Positions 1-41,269 of a DNA stretch of 64,000 nt are shown piece by piece. The notes under the pieces were generated by a model. That model did no database searches. It was not told the origin of the DNA and was given only the letters and a program-made list of their open reading frames with translations. The first letter of the stretch is position 1. Every line of letters begins with the position of its first letter. Source of the DNA: Eonycteris spelaea (taxonomy: Eukaryota > Chordata > Mammalia > Chiroptera > Pteropodidae); assembly GCA_003508835.1 (NCBI GenBank), contig PUFA01000034.1, positions 8,830,501 to 8,894,500 on the forward strand. The letters are read 5' to 3'. The position numbers were made by a program, and so were the translations under genes.

Positions 1-3000
1 GCCCACGGCAGAGGGTTTGCTGAAGTTTTTTGAAGAGTCTGAACTAGAAAAATGCACATCACGTTAAACGCAGTCACATACACGCGTTATCATTTTAATT
101 CAAAGAAAAGTTCTCGAACACCAGCAGGGGGACCAAGCCCCATGTGAAGGCACAGGGGACAGAGGTGACTTCTACACAGATGTGCCCTTGCAGCCTTGCT
201 GCACGTGGACCAATCAGAAGGGAATCTGAAACAGGAGTGTTTTGCTGGGGCGGGCATCAGAGGGAAGACTTAAATCAGGCTGTACGTGTAAATAGCTTGC
301 TGTTTTTAAATGGCCAGAAGACTCTTTCCATGACAGTAGAGCCCTGGCTTATCCGAAATTATAGACATATTTCGAGTAGTAAAAATATTGAAAAGCTTAC
401 CCAAGGTTTAAGAGAATAACCCAAGGAAAGTTAATGACAGAGAAATGAGGCACTTCAAACAAAAAACACACTGAAGCTCCTAGATGCTTTAAGTATAAGT
501 TTTGGTAGTAACAGGATTACCTTCAGAGACCTACTTTTATTAAAATGTTCATGTAAAGGCACATATATCCAGTTTTGTTAGAAACAAATATTCATTGGTA
601 GCTGAAGTCAGGGAGGGATGGTTTCTGAGAATCACCCAGAACTTTTTCTCCCATGATCAGAGGATGAAAAGGTTGGCACACAACAAGCCACACTGCTGCT
701 ACCACACAAACTTTAATTTATTATTATTTGTATTCAAGACTTAATGCTGTGCCAATAAGCGTAGATGACATTTCATCAGCACGGACTTTAAAACGCTGAC
801 AGCGTAGCTTCCTGCAATCAACAGGAAGGAATGGAGAGGAGGAACGCGGGCAGGGTTGGGGCGATGTATGAACAGAATGCTAGGAAATGAAGGTTAAGGA
901 CAGAATTTCTAGAAAAAAAAGAAACGTCTCTTCAACCTGATGGCCAAGCCAAGAAACAAAATTCCCACAAACTTCTTTTTCAACAAGTGTTTCAGGAATA
1001 TCAACTAAAGTTTGACTTTATTATGAACGGAGCTTTTTTTCAGAGAAACAAAATACTGAGTTTTCATATCAGAAATGTTTTCACGTATCTTTATTCTTCG
1101 AGCTTCATGTCAAATTACAAAGTCCACACCATGTAGTTTCTTTTAAGATATACACTTCTTCAGGCAGAAAACAGCAATAATCAAGAAAACACTGAAAATG
1201 AAATCACAGTAAACGACCAATTTTTAAGTATAGTAAGGGTGTTACATTTCAGTGTGGTCCAATATGACAGTCCAAAAGTAGACCCCCTTTATAACAATCA
1301 CAGATGTACGTACTTTTCTTACTCAAAGAAAGCCCACACAGTGATTTTTTTAAGTTTTAAAGTTATGTCACAGGACTAATTGTTTAAAACTATAAACTCT
1401 TGAATGTTGGCAGGAAGGTTATGCCAGGCTCATGTTTTTAAACATTGATGAAAACTTGCAAGCTTTAGAGAACACTGTAAAAACCAAATCCATTAGTTAA
1501 TAACAAAAGTAGATATCGCCTTCAATTTTGTTCTTGGTAGAATGTTTTTAACCCTTTTCCTGTTTAGAAAAAGTCTGCTGTGTTAATGTCTGTGCAGGAA
1601 TGCTGCGTTTTCTAGGATTTGGCATCAATTCGACAATCACGAATTACTATATTTTTGTAAATGGAATGAACACTGCTAAAACCAGAATGCTATCAATAGA
1701 ATGATGTCATTTGTTTCCAAAGACTATCGATACACTAGAGCAATGCGAAAATAATAATAAAAGCGAGATAGTTCATGGCAAACTTTGGGCGTAAGGTTAG
1801 GGCTGCAATCCACGAGTTATCTCAGGGTAAATGCTGCGGCTGCAAGTGCCACTGGCCAATGTTCTTGGGGCAAACAGGAAATGGGTTAATGAAATTTAAA
1901 GCGGGGGCCAGGGGTGAGGGGTATATGTAAGGAAAGGAGGAGGTAGCCACGCCACCAGGTTGAAACCGCTCAGCTTACTGAACGGAGAAGGGTTCAAGAG
2001 TCTCCATAGAGCTGATCTCTAGAAAACAGCTTTTAGGATCCACTTTCAGGATCTATAGTCTATATTCAGATGCGTGGAATAGATTTGGCAATTTCCTTTG
2101 AAATTTCAAGTTTTCCTCCCCAGGTATCTTCTGGTTATACCATTATTTCTTTTAATAGGATTGGTTTTTTTTTGATCAACCAATTTTTTTGTTTTTGAAA
2201 GGGTAATATTAAAAGATACTATTTTTCAAGTCACTAAAGGTTTGGGTTAGAGAGTAATTTGTTTGAAAGAGGATTCTTCTTATTTGATTTCATATCTGCT
2301 GACATCTACACCTGGCATTTGGTATTCTAGGACTGAAAGGAATTAAAAATGAAACCCGAAACAGATTAAATCAGCCTTAATAGATGTTTCTGAAAAGAAA
2401 CCACTTTTAGTCTGGATTGGTGATAAACTGTATATCCATCTGACACTACTATTTCAAGTCACAATTTGCAATCTCTCTCCGTTGAAGCATTGAACCTTTT
2501 TTTCCCTACATTTTAAAAATCGTTTGAAAGCAATTATTCAGAAGCATCTGAAAAAAATTCAACCCATCCCAATTTTAATTTTTAGATCACAACATCCTGA
2601 TACAGAAGAGGTTCCATTCAATTTCCTTTATATTTTTACTTCTTGGTGGTTTTTCCAAATTTTATGATAAACTATAACAAGGAGAATAACATTGAAAACA
2701 TAATACAAATATACAAGAATACAGGTCAAGTTCAAAACAGAACACCATATTGCAATATTTCCAAATATGATGTGTTTGTCTTATGCCCCAAAACTACAGG
2801 GCCCTTGGTCCTCAACGCAGATCCACATTTTTTTTTTTTGCCTTTTGATGTCTAAAGTAGATAAGAATCAAGAAAATAACTAAAGTCTTGATTTGAACAC
2901 ATCTTAATTGGTGCAATATTACTCTTAATAATGCTCAAGTAACAATACACAAGCAATACATATAAAAAGACTATGTATCATACAAGCAATGTTTTTAGAA

Positions 3001-3109
3001 TCACAAATAACTTGCACACTGACATAAAAACCTACAAATTAAATTTTAACTCACCTCATTGTTTTCATGTAAATTAGTAAGAATACTATTATCTGAAGCA
3101 TTCTAAATT

Positions 3110-3115
3110 TTTATT
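3110..3115 (-). terminator. Candidate polyadenylation signal (distal)
   Basis: AATAAA on the minus strand, about 1.1 kb after the stop codon. It is an alternative to the proximal site. Confidence 0.3.
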
Positions 3116-3171
3116 TTCTAGTGTAGAAAGGTTATAGTAGAAAGTGCTTTTTAATAAGCTACCAGTAGACG

Positions 3172-3199
3172 CTGACACACACACGCACACACACACACC
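3172..3199. repeat. CA microsatellite in the 3' region
   Basis: A short (CA)n tract with one CG interruption, in the likely 3' UTR or flank of ACSL3. Confidence 0.85.
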
Positions 3200-3649
3200 A
3201 GTGCAAACTATCAAAAAAGAATCCTAATTTTCAAGTGAAAAAGATTAAACTTCTACATTAAAAGTAGGAGAACTGGAGAGTGTAAATTTCCATTGTAAAT
3301 GTGACACATAGCGCAACGTAATAGGGTCAATAAAATAAAGAATAACTTTCTATCCTTCTTTTAGGTTCTAACCCGTCCAATTCTAAAAATTTTGATATGT
3401 TCCTGGTTTTGACAGCTAACTAGAAGACTCTGAAAATGTTCACGGTAAGCTACCAGAGCTAATTATCCACTGGTGTTACACTTGCTCGATCTGCTTCTTT
3501 ACTATTAAGCCATAACCCTTTCCTGCTATTTTGTTTCATGCAGCACCAACCAAACTTCATTTTTTTTAATAAAAATAAATATATAAAGAAGACACTGTCA
3601 GGCATATATTCACAAAGTCTCAATTTCTTGAAACATAAGTATGGGTATA

Positions 3650-3655
3650 TTTATT
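3650..3655 (-). terminator. Candidate polyadenylation signal (proximal)
   Basis: AATAAA on the minus strand, about 540 nt after the ACSL3 stop codon. It is the first canonical hexamer downstream of the stop. Usage is not shown. Confidence 0.35.
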
Positions 3656-4196
3656 TCTCTCAAATGCATACAAGACAATAATTACACAGCAACAAAGCTT
3701 TTTGTTCAACAATGATTTGATTCATAAGCATTTGAAATTTACATAATTTCACATCCATACCCTTACATTTTTAAATACTGTAAGTAAAAAAGCCCCCCAA
3801 ATAACCAATCCTTAGATTTCCTATTTATCCCTCTATACATCCAAACTTTAAAAAGTTACAAACTGAACATTATACAGAACATATAAATCAGGATTAAAAA
3901 CTTGAGGTTTTAAAATCACTGTTCCTCGATATGATTCAGAGAAGTCCTCATGCTGACAAGGGCAGTCCTAGGTGGTGAAGCAAATTGCAGGAGGAGAAGA
4001 AAGAAGAGACAGACACAAGTTTGCTGTCTTAATATTTTACTCATCCTGTCAGTTAAAAATGGTGATGTCATGAGACATAACAGTTTAGATTTAATATGAG
4101 GAATGGAGTTTTGCCTCACAGTTTGAGACATGCATTTCAAGTATTTTCCTATTTGATCTGAACTCCCTGTAGCAAACTGATGCTGAAAGAGAACAA

Positions 4197-32446
<28,250 letters not shown>

Positions 32447-33029
32447 CTAGAAGGAAGAGAAAGAAAGACATTAATTCAAAATCACTTTTTAAATAACTTT
32501 AAAGAAAATTCTTCATATCAGATAACCAAGAAGATTTTTTTCCCATTGAGCAACAGCTAGAATACTGGCCTGTCTATTCTTGATATTTCTAAGAGACTCA
32601 TTTGTACCATAGCTATTAATAATGGAATTACCACAGAAAACTTTCCACATCATTTGCAAACAGGTGGCTTTTCCAACCTAATCCCAATTCTCCACAAACA
32701 CCTCTACTGGCAAGGAGGAGGTAAGCCAGAATACCTACAAAAGAACGGAGACCGAAAATAAATTCATTTCCTGTTCTCCGGTGTCTCATTAAGTTAAAAA
32801 CAGCTAGCACTTGCATCTCTACCACATTCTCCTCCCTCGGGGCCCAAGCAGCTACTGCGGATCCTGCTCTCCTTCCCAGTGAGCCATACTCACTCTAGGC
32901 AGCAATGAGCAACTCCAGCTGCAAACGACATAAATTCACTTCTCATAGTGGCTCTAGACATATTTTCAATTTAGCTGGGTTAAACTGTGAATCAAGGAGG
33001 TGGTAAACTTTGGTCATTTTATACTTTTC

Positions 33030-33175
33030 ATTCATCAGATTTACTGAGAATCTACTATGTGCCAGATACCCTCTTCTAAGTGCAGGGAATATAACAGCGA
33101 AAAATCTAAGTTCCTCCTGATACCTACATACTCGTGGGAGAGGTGGACGAACACAGTGTGCACGCACACAGACGA
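33030..33175 (-). mobile_element. L2 LINE 3' end
   Basis: 'catttactgagaatctactatg' shortened to its core 'tactatgtgccagataccc' and 'ggaatataacagcgaaaaa' match the reverse complement of the L2 3' end. Confidence 0.65.
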
Positions 33176-33284
33176 GGCTGTGGCCTCAGAGGAACTTCAC
33201 TGAAATAGGGCCAAGTTACTGAACAAATAAACGAGCACAACACACCACCACAAGAAGCCGTGGAAAAGGGGACGGGGAATCAGA

Positions 33285-34760
33285 ATTTGGAATTGCTATA
33301 AAATATCTAAAATGTCCAGTTTAAAACAAGAAGTTATCAGGCATACGAATAAACAGGAAAGTATGACCCAAACATACACAGCAAGAATAAGCAGGCAACA
33401 GAAACCGTCCTTCAGAAAGAAGGCCCAAATGTCAGACTTAGCAGACAAGACATCAGAGTAGCTATTATAAATATGTTCAGAGAACTAAAGGAAACCATGC
33501 TTTACAAATTCTCAGTCCATTCTGCAATTTACAAAAAGATAAGAGCATTCCACATTGCCTGTGCAATGGTGAGAACCAAGACTCCCAAACGAAGCCCAGA
33601 GCTGTCACCATTTCAAGCTGTCTTCTGTGACAATGTATGCACAGTACTCTGAAGAATGAGCCCCTAAGACTCTGGAATTTTGCCAGAAAGGGCATGCGGG
33701 GAGCCATGGAAGGTTTCTGCAAAGGAGGATGGTACAATGAAAACAGATGGCCATGCACCTTCCAGGACATAAGAGCCACCAAGAACAGATACACCTTAAT
33801 AACGCAGGAGAATAATGTTATCTCACCATGGACTCTCTGAAATTTAATTTTGCATGTTTGTGTTTTAAATTAAAAAATGATATTGTGATTTAAAAAAAAA
33901 TATCTTTATCCACAGATATGACTGTACATATAGAAAATCCTAAGTACTCCCATAAAAAAAACAAACAAAACAAAGAGTTCAGCAAAGGTTACGGGAGGTA
34001 ATATGAATATCCAAGAATCGTGTTTCTCTACACGCTAGCAGCGACTGATCAGAAAACGAAGTTCAGAAAAGAATTACATTTACAATAAGACTATAAGAAA
34101 TACTACTTAGGATTAAACATAACAAAGTGCAAAATTTGTATTATGAAAACCACAAAATGTTTAAAGATATTTGAGACCTAAATAAATAGGAAAAATCCTG
34201 TTTATGGATTGTAATACTAAATATTGTTCAAATAGCAACAATCCCCAGATCGATGTACAGATTCAACACAATCCTTATCAAAATCTCTGCTGACTTTCAC
34301 ATAGAAATCTGTAAGCTGATCCTAAAATTAGCATGGAAATTCAAAGTAGCCAGAAGAGCCAGAATTTAATTTTTAAAAAGAACAAAGATGGAGGGTACAT
34401 ACATCTCGATTTAAAACTTACTACAACTCAACAGGAATCAACACAGTGTGGTACTAGCGACAGGAAAGACACACAGATCAACGCAATAAAATTGAGGATC
34501 AACAATCAACCCTTATATTATGGATAACAGATTTTCAACAAGAGAATTCAATAGGAAAAGAATAGCCTTGTCAAGAGACAGTACTGAAACAACTAGGCAT
34601 CTACATGTAAAACAACAAAGATAGACCCCCTTCTCTGATACCATACAAAAAAATTAACTCAAAATGAACCACGTAAGAGCTGAAACTATAAAACTAAGTG
34701 CTAATCAGGAAGAGTACAGTAAAAGGTAGAGGCTGGTTTCTTTTTGGACCAAACAACAAC
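33285..34760 (+). mobile_element. L1 LINE internal fragments
   Basis: 33285-33480 matches an upstream L1 segment ('aaaatgtccagtttaaaaca', 'agaactaaaggaaaccatgc'). From about 33905 to 34760 there is ORF2 text ('ttcaacacaatccttatcaa', 'acacagtgtggtactagcg'). The block between them is not recognised and may be a later insertion or divergent L1. Confidence 0.7.
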
Positions 34761-35384
34761 TTCTGATCTTAAAGTCTGGGGGACAGGAAGGGAGGGAATG
34801 GAGATTTTGTGTAGATCATACCACATCGTTTGAACACGTAACAAAAGCCGGGGTGTTCATGGAACAATCAGCCACCCAAGTAGAGCAGGGTGGGGATGAG
34901 GAGATGAGGCAAGGTGTTTTAAGGCACCAAATTGTGAAGGTCGAACTGTTGTGGCCTTTGATGCTAGGGAAGGAACTTAGTTTGTGTTCCAGGGTACACA
35001 AACGCAGTTTTAGAAAATAACTGTATGTAGTGGATCACTAATCTGAAGGCAGCAAGCTGGAAACAAGGAAATGAGATTAAAATAATAATAATAATCAAAT
35101 AGCTGAAATAAACCTTTACTCCTTGATCAGGAGGCCAGGGTGGTGTGACATGGAGCCAAGCGGCTGGGATTCCCAGCTCCTACCTGCCCAGAGGGTGGTG
35201 GCAACGGTGGCAGCCATTACTCCAGCCTTCCCACCATCTGAAACCTCCCTAAGACAGTGAGGACGGTTTCTGTTTCTGAATCCTGAATGGAATAAAGTCA
35301 CAAAGTAACACAGCAGCAGTGAAAGAAAGGAAAATAATCCTGGTGGCTTCAACTGAGACAGATGGTTGTCAGTGGTTTAGATGG

Positions 35385-35710
35385 TTGGTGGAAAGGAAAT
35401 GAATAAGACTCTTGAAAATAATGGGTTTAAGATGCCAGTGAGTCATCCAGATATATAAACTGTGAAACTAAGAAAGGTCAAAGCTAGAAGCATTCATTTT
35501 GGAGTCATAATGAGATGAAAGATGAGACTGCCCAAAGAGAACATGTAGGAAATCTCCAAATCAAGTTCAAGGACAGAAAACTATGAAGGGAAACTAGTGC
35601 CAAGACTGAGGAGGCAAATCTCCCTGAAAATAAAGCAGGAGAACCTGGAGAGGGCAGTGTCACGAAAGCCAAGGGAAAGAGAGCCAACAAGTAAGTGCTC
35701 AGTGGTGTCA
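35385..35710 (-). mobile_element. L2 LINE fragment (minus orientation)
   Basis: 'catccagatatataaactg', 'ttttggagtcataatgag' and 'cagtgtcacgaaagccaagg' occur in L2 reverse-complement order. Confidence 0.55.
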
Positions 35711-36974
35711 TGTGAGCTGGGATGGACCAGCTACCTGCAATTAAGACATTTCATTTTTCTAAAATGCTTTAGATAAAATAGGTAAACAGGTCTTTGGCTA
35801 ATTGATTCTTGTTTGCTGAAACAGGTATGGAAAATCTAGAGAACGAGGAAACCAGTCTCACGGGTACTTTACTATGTCGTCGCACGTTAGAAAGAGTATC
35901 TAACCTTTCAGAAAGCAAACCTGGACAAATAAATGTTAATCTTTTCCTTCGCATCTTCCAGGTTTCCAATTTACTTTAAGAAGGCCTCTTCCACCCCAGG
36001 GCTAAACTAATGGTATATATTTTTTTTCTAGTACTTGCATAATTTATACATTTAGATCTTTAATCGACATGGATATTGTGCAAGGGAGAAAGCTAACTTC
36101 TTCTTTCAGATGAACTGCCTGAACCATTCATTAAATAAAGCCACATTTCTGTCAATTAACTTAAAATGTAGTCGTCTCCGAAAATTAGTTCTCACACTCT
36201 TCTGTGTCGTGGAGCTCACCGTCCACTGCGTTGCTCTCACCACCCTATTCCCAGTGCAGATCGGCAGCGTCTCACTCAGCTGCGATCCACGAACCAATCA
36301 CGTCGGGACTGCCTTAGAGGATATTTGAAATGAAGATTCCTCAGACGAGGCTCCCCCCTCTCCCCTCCTCAATACTGTGCATCGAAAACGCTAGCGGCAG
36401 ACTCACTGTAAACAGCATCCGTGTGATACGCATGTACACTAACGCTTGAGAACCCAACTGTTTTAAATACCTGCTGAGACCCTCATTATCCTTATTTTTC
36501 AAAATTTTCTTATCAATTCTTACTGATTTATTATCCCACGTAAATAAATTTTAAAGATTTAACATTTCTATGGCGAAACAATTAAAAAATCAAAAGGAAA
36601 ACAAGATTCGGGGGGAAGGGAGGACCACCTGACGAAATACACAGAGCTCCTATAAATTTAAAAAAAAAAATCAAGCAACACCAAGGAAAACTAGGCAAAG
36701 AATACAGAGAGACAAGCCAAAAAAGATGAAATGCAGATGGCTAATACACACAGACAATATGTTCTCCTTAACTCGTAATCAAGATTAAAATGAAGCCATG
36801 CCAATTTTCATCCAACAGTTTCACAAATATGTAAAAGACCGCAGTACCCAGGGCGCCCTGAAACAGTGTGGTAGTATTTAACGCACACACACGAACACCC
36901 TTTGCCATCCCACATTAAGAACTCTCTTCTACAGAAAAGCAAGTGCATATTAGGCACATCTGAACACGAATTCG

Positions 36975-37935
36975 ACCACTCACTTATTTCCCGAGCATTT
37001 ACTGAACAGACTCCACAGCAAGCACTCTTCCAGATGATGGAGTCACAGTCATGAACAAAACATGAGAGGTAAACAGACCATGGACACATAGCGATGAATA
37101 TTAGGAGGTGACAGGAGCTAGGAAAGCAGGCTAAGGGGAATGAACATCAGGGGAGGAGAGGGTGGCTGCTCTATGAAGTGGTTAGGCAAAGGCACCTCAG
37201 ATGTTATGAGCAGACGAGAGAGGGAGCCACACGGACACGGGAGAAGAGCATTCGAGTGGCGCCCAGGGAGGAAGGGGGACAGCGAAAGGTGACGAGGTCA
37301 GAGAGGACACGGTGAGAATGGGGCCAGACCCCAGACCACCACTGAGAACTGTGCTGACATGAGCAAAATCATCTGACCTGCCATAAAAGGGATGACCCTG
37401 GCTGCTGAGGAAGCAAGGAGACCAACTGGGAGCCTCTGCAGGGACTGGACGTGTGATGACAGTGGCTTTGAACAGGATAAGGATGAAGGAAGCAGTGAGA
37501 ACTGACCTAGTTCTGACTCTATTTTGAAAGTACAGCTAGCCTTACATACAGTGAAAGAAAAGTCAAGAGTGACTTAAAGGTTTTGGGCTTGAGACATTGA
37601 AAAAAAAACCTGAGCCGTCATTTACTGAGAAAGGGAAGACGGCGGAACACACTGGGGGAAAGAATACTCAGTTCTGTGGACCGGACCTTCGGGAGCGCTC
37701 AGCATCTTGATTGTATTTACAGCCCTGAGACCGGCAGAGACAGCCTAGGATGCGAGAAGAGGACAAGGGCAGGTCCTGGGGCATGTCAACATTCAGAGGG
37801 CTCAGGGAGGAGAGGGAACAGCAACGGGAGCATGAGAGGAGGGGTCAATGTCGGCGGAGGAGAAGTGGGAAAGCTGGAGTTCCAAAAGGACACTGATCAA
37901 ATTTCCACGGTACCTACAAGTCAACGGAGATAAGG
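36975..37935 (-). mobile_element. L2 LINE, first part, interrupted by L1
   Basis: It runs from the L2 3' end ('catttactgaacagactcca') through 'gatgaccctggctgctgagg' to 'gacttaaaggttttgggc'. It continues beyond the L1 that follows. Confidence 0.7.
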
Positions 37936-37936
37936 A

Positions 37937-38655
37937 CTGAAATGCAAAGCAAAGCCCCAATGAGATGAGACTTCAAATCCATTAGGACATCTATTATTTA
38001 AAAAAAAAAAAAAAAAGACAACAAGTACTGGTGAGGATGTGGGGGTGCAGAAACACTGGAACCCTTACGCACCGCTGGTGAGGATGTACGGTGTGCAGCT
38101 GTTACTGAAAACAGTCCGGTGGCTCCTTGGAAAATTAAACATGGAATTACCATATGATTCCACTGCCGGGGATATTTCCAAAAGAAGGAAAAGCAAGGAC
38201 TCAAATGGCTAGCTGTACCCCAAAGTTCATAGCAACATTATTCATAATAACCGAAAGATGGAAACAATCCAGGTGAATTGGCAGGTAAATAGATAAACAA
38301 AACGGGTGTAGACACACAATGGAATATTATTCAACCTTAAAAAGGAATGAAGTTTCAATACATGCTACAGCATGTATGAACCTTGAAAATATACTGTACT
38401 AAGTAAAATAAGGCAGATACAAAAGAACAAATATTGCACAATTCCACTTGTATAAGACACTTAAAATAAGCAAATTCATAAAGATAGAGTACAATGGTGG
38501 TTGCTAGGGGCTAAGGGGAAGGTGAAAATGGAGCATTATGTTTACTGGGTAGCGTCTGGAATGATAGGAAAGTTCTAGTTAAAGATGGTTACAATGGTAA
38601 ATTCTGTTATTTATATTTTACTACAATAAAAAAAATCCAAAAAAAAAAAAAAAAG
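37937..38655 (+). mobile_element. L1 LINE 3' end inserted in an L2
   Basis: ORF2 end and 3' UTR ('ggtgaggatgtgggggtg', 'gaatattattcaacctta', 'ggtggttgctaggggctaa') with an AATAAA and a 16-nt A tail. It is in sense orientation on the plus strand. Confidence 0.85.
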
Positions 38656-39690
38656 ATGCCTGAGAATTAGATATTAGATTTGACCATGTGAAAGTCATAC
38701 CGACCTTGAAAAAAGCTGTGGTAAGGATCAAAGCCCAAATGAAGAGGGTTCAAGAAAAACTAGGAAGAGAGCTCTAAAGACAAACAGAGAAATGGGTAAC
38801 AGGACAGGACAAAGCAGGTTCTTCTGTCTTAAAGAGAAGACATAGTGCCGCTTGTCTGCATACTGATGCCTATTACCCAGTGGAGGAAAGAAAAGCATTG
38901 TGCAGATGAGTCACAGGCTTGGGAAGGAGAGGGGGAGAGGGTGGCCTTCAACGGGAACAGGGACACAGATGCATGTGGGTGGGGAGAAGTGGTAACAGGA
39001 GCTAGTGGAAGACCCCCTTCTAGCTGCTTCTATATTCTCAGAATAATTAATAGGAAGCAAGATCACTGGCTGAGAGGGCAGAAGAAAGGATGGTATTAGA
39101 AAATTAAGGAGAAAGAAAGTATGAAACAGTCATCTAGGAGACAGAGCGGGTTCACCTGGCAGACCGATCAAGCCGCTGTCCGCTGCACAGCCACAGCTAA
39201 GCTGGCGAGGCACAAACATGGATCAGGCTGAGAACTGCTCCAACCACGATGGGCTTTACCAGGCAACGACCAGACGAAAGGGCGTGGGGGGTACGGGGAG
39301 CCAGGGCACTATCTCCAAGGGAATGGTTATAATGACTCATCAGGGAATTTCAAGCTGAGGCAGGAATGAGGAGGAAACAGGTATCGATGACGGATCAGGC
39401 CCTGGTCGGGTCACAGAAGCGCTGCAGCTGAGGTGCTAAAAGGGAGAAACTGGAACCCTGCAGGTGAGGTTTGCGTAGCGGGCTGGAAACCAGGGTGGCG
39501 GAGGATGTGGAGCTCCTGTTCACGGGGGGTCCAGAGCATAATCATGGAGGAAGGGGTAGCAAGGGCAGACCGGAGAATGAGATCATTTCAGCAGCAGGAT
39601 AAGGGACTGAAAGCCCACAGTACTAGAAAGGTAGTGAAACCAGTAAGAATCATGACAGGGTACTAGTAGACTCACAGGAAGCCTGGTGTT
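38656..39690 (-). mobile_element. L2 LINE, second part after the L1
   Basis: The order of motifs continues from the first part: 'ggtggccttcaacggga', 'gatacagatgc'-like 'ggacacagatgcatgtgg', 'gctgcttctatattctc' and 'gaaacagtcatctaggaga'. The 5' limit is approximate. Confidence 0.5.
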
Positions 39691-39839
39691 CAAATACTTA
39701 AGGAACGGGGACAGATAACTATAACAAGAAGGAACAGGAAGCAGTACAGTCTGAAGGCAAAACTTGAAGGACATGGCAAAAAACTGTTGTTTCAGAGGCA
39801 AAAAACTGTTAAAGTAACCAGATTAGGCACAAGATATGA

Positions 39840-40200
39840 ATGAGTCTTGCTCCTGCTAAGCTCACGTCAGCAAACCAAAACAACGCTCAGTTTCTATGCT
39901 GGCTAGCCAGGAAAAGGAAGGCCTAAGTCAACCAAAGGGCTCGCGCCTGCTCAGCACAAGTTACCTGACCCAGCTCCCATGTTCCCCTGATTCCCTGTAA
40001 GGACGGTAACCCCACAGTGACCAGTTAGCAAATGCCCAGGATAACTAACTGCCCAACTCCTGCTTGGTTGGATCTACAAAATTCCCTTGCCTTGTACAGC
40101 TCTTTGGAGCTCCTTTCTATCTGCTTGACTGATTCACGAATCACTGAAAAAATCCTACTAGATCAGTAAATTGTGGAAAATTTTCTTTTAATAACTAAAA
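39840..40200 (+). mobile_element. Possible ERV LTR remnant
   Basis: 'cttgccttgtacagctcttt' and 'ggagctcctttctatctgc' resemble the U3/R part of an ERV LTR, ahead of a gag-like block near 41.3 kb. The identification is tentative. Confidence 0.35.
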
Positions 40201-41269
40201 ACTGAAAACAAGCTAAATCAAAGAATGGCTGAGGACCTTATACATCCACGGTATAGATAATTATGCTGCCAGTACGTTATACGTACGAGCAACTGACCTG
40301 GAGAGACTTTCACGCACCTTTGAAATTCTTTATATGTATCTTTAAAGGTATATGTACAGGTATACAGGGCTTGATGTCTGATGATATAAAAAGGTATGGA
40401 CAAGTTTTTAAGCAGTTATATCTAAATATTTAAATGCAGTTATAATGGTTTAAAGCACATGAATTTTCCACCATGAAGAATATAACTTCCACCTTTACTC
40501 TCAGAACTTCTAATTAAAACAAGATGAGTCAAGTTTAACATTAAAAGAAAATGACTCATCATTATTTATACAATGATAAATAATTTAGCAAACACATGAG
40601 AAAGAGTGAAGACAGGGAATTAATAAAATGGTGCCATTTAATCAAGCTGCTAAAATTATTAATATCATGAAGGCTGAAGCACGGAAAGACTGTTCTTATT
40701 CTAACCAGCCTGAGAACTTTTTGAACTTTCCATCCTGGATACACATCCACTAGACTCCCAGACAACCCTATGATTTCCCCCAAAGGACTCGCATATCTAA
40801 CCCACCTGATGTCCACCCTGCATCCATCACCCAGGCCAGTGGATGCAACGAGACCTCCCGGCACCTTCTTCCAGACCACCTGACGTCTGACTGGTAACCA
40901 TCCGGGACCAATCCTAGAGCTGAGAATGCAGGACTGGTTCGTTTTCAATAATGTACTTTTTACTAAAAGAACTCCTTTCTTCTTGGGAACACTTCTGGGT
41001 ATTGCCTAGTTTCATTTCCAGTTTACAAACATCGAGACCCTTGAATAAATCTTTATCATTTATTTCCAGCCAAAGCCTCCAGACCCTATTTGAATTCCTT
41101 TGACGACACAGTGCCAGCGTTCTGGGGCTTCAGTCCAGTGCCACTGCTGGATCCAAGCAAGGCAGCTGCTGGAGCCCGTCACGCTCTGGCGGCTTCCCAT
41201 GGGCTCCGGGACTCCAGCGGTGTGAGTTCTCCCAGTTCCGAACCTCCCTCCTTCAGTTGAGCCTCAGAG

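Larger units (their letters stand above)
1..4196 (-). other. ACSL3: ACSL3 3' UTR and downstream flank
   Basis: There is no coding signal here. The sequence is AT-rich and largely unique, apart from a CA microsatellite near 3172. The 3' UTR starts at 4196 and its end cannot be fixed from sequence. Minus-strand AATAAA signals are at 3650-3655, 3110-3115, 1090-1095, 1017-1022 and 717-722. The first would give a 3' UTR of about 0.55 kb and the later ones 1 to 3.5 kb; alternative polyadenylation is possible. Confidence 0.6.

Noticed and set aside
3172..3199. CRISPR-like or tandem array
   Set aside because: It is a plain CA microsatellite; CRISPR arrays do not occur in mammals.
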